Of a stretch of DNA of 26,189 bases, positions 26,165 to 26,189 are shown one piece after another. The notes beneath the pieces are model-generated. The model did not search any database and had not been told where the DNA came from. It saw only the letters and a list, made by a program, of their open reading frames with translations. Position 1 is the first letter of the stretch. The number at the start of each line of letters is the position of its first letter. Position numbers and translations under genes: made by a program. The DNA is taken from positions 1 through 26,189 of the forward strand of contig LT649440.1 in NCBI GenBank assembly GCA_900128395.1. Reading direction: 5' to 3'. This DNA is from Stramenopiles sp. TOSAG23-2 (Eukaryota > Sar).

Positions 26165-26189
26165 TACTATCTATTTACCTTCATTGGTA

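Noticed and set aside
1-26189. tRNA, rRNA or common snRNA genes
   Set aside because: I looked for T-loop-like GTTCGAATC words and familiar snRNA segments in the spacers and found no convincing candidate; a covariance search was not possible.

Overview
This is a gene-dense, AT-rich piece of a eukaryotic nuclear genome, probably from a unicellular flagellated protist or alga. The evidence is a set of eukaryote-only proteins: a GPKOW/MOS2-type G-patch and KOW splicing protein, a CCDC81-type HU and coiled-coil protein, a Qa-SNARE, a P5-type ATPase, a three-repeat mitochondrial-type carrier, an AATF/Bfr2 ribosome-biogenesis factor and an organelle-type uL13. The standard genetic code fits and no introns are needed in the recognised genes. 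Many proteins carry Asn, Asp or Ser runs. I cannot name the lineage.

Layout. 1-6300: an unrecognised 463-residue protein (+), GPKOW (-), a Cys-rich gene fragment (-), a small secreted Cys-rich protein (+), then a 1.1 kb gene-free stretch with a dispersed repeat. 6300-14300: CCDC81 (-), a gene-free stretch with a GGTACACAGCAGG minisatellite, the carrier (+), a membrane-anchored SDR and a syntaxin-like SNARE in the same orientation only 41 bp apart (-), and an 84-bp minisatellite. 14.3-20.55 kb: a visibly GC-richer island with a small unrecognised ORF (+) and a 1367-residue P5 ATPase (-). A conserved hairpin element lies just outside each end of the ATPase. 20.55-26.2 kb: an unrecognised, perhaps frameshifted ORF (+), AATF (+), uL13 (-), a two-membrane-segment protein (+) and a probable retroelement C-terminal remnant (+).

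The dominant oddity is a series of fifteen perfect or near-perfect two-copy tandem duplications with unit lengths of about 92-142 bp and 0-3 bp junction homology. They occur throughout the AT-rich sequence and are absent from the GC-rich island. Most span or lie close to a start or stop codon. Five fall inside conserved genes and shift the frame (two in AATF, one each in CCDC81, the SDR and the last two-TM gene), and one adds an in-frame extra KOW repeat to GPKOW. In every frameshifted gene, subtracting exactly one unit restores one open frame of integral codon length, with no other lesion. Either these are un-merged contig overlaps in the assembly, or this genome carries an unusual class of tandem duplications that are very recent or are removed before translation. 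Raw reads and RNA reads across the junctions would decide. The proteins share no single pathway; they are mostly housekeeping functions (splicing, rRNA processing, translation, transport, membrane fusion, cilium).
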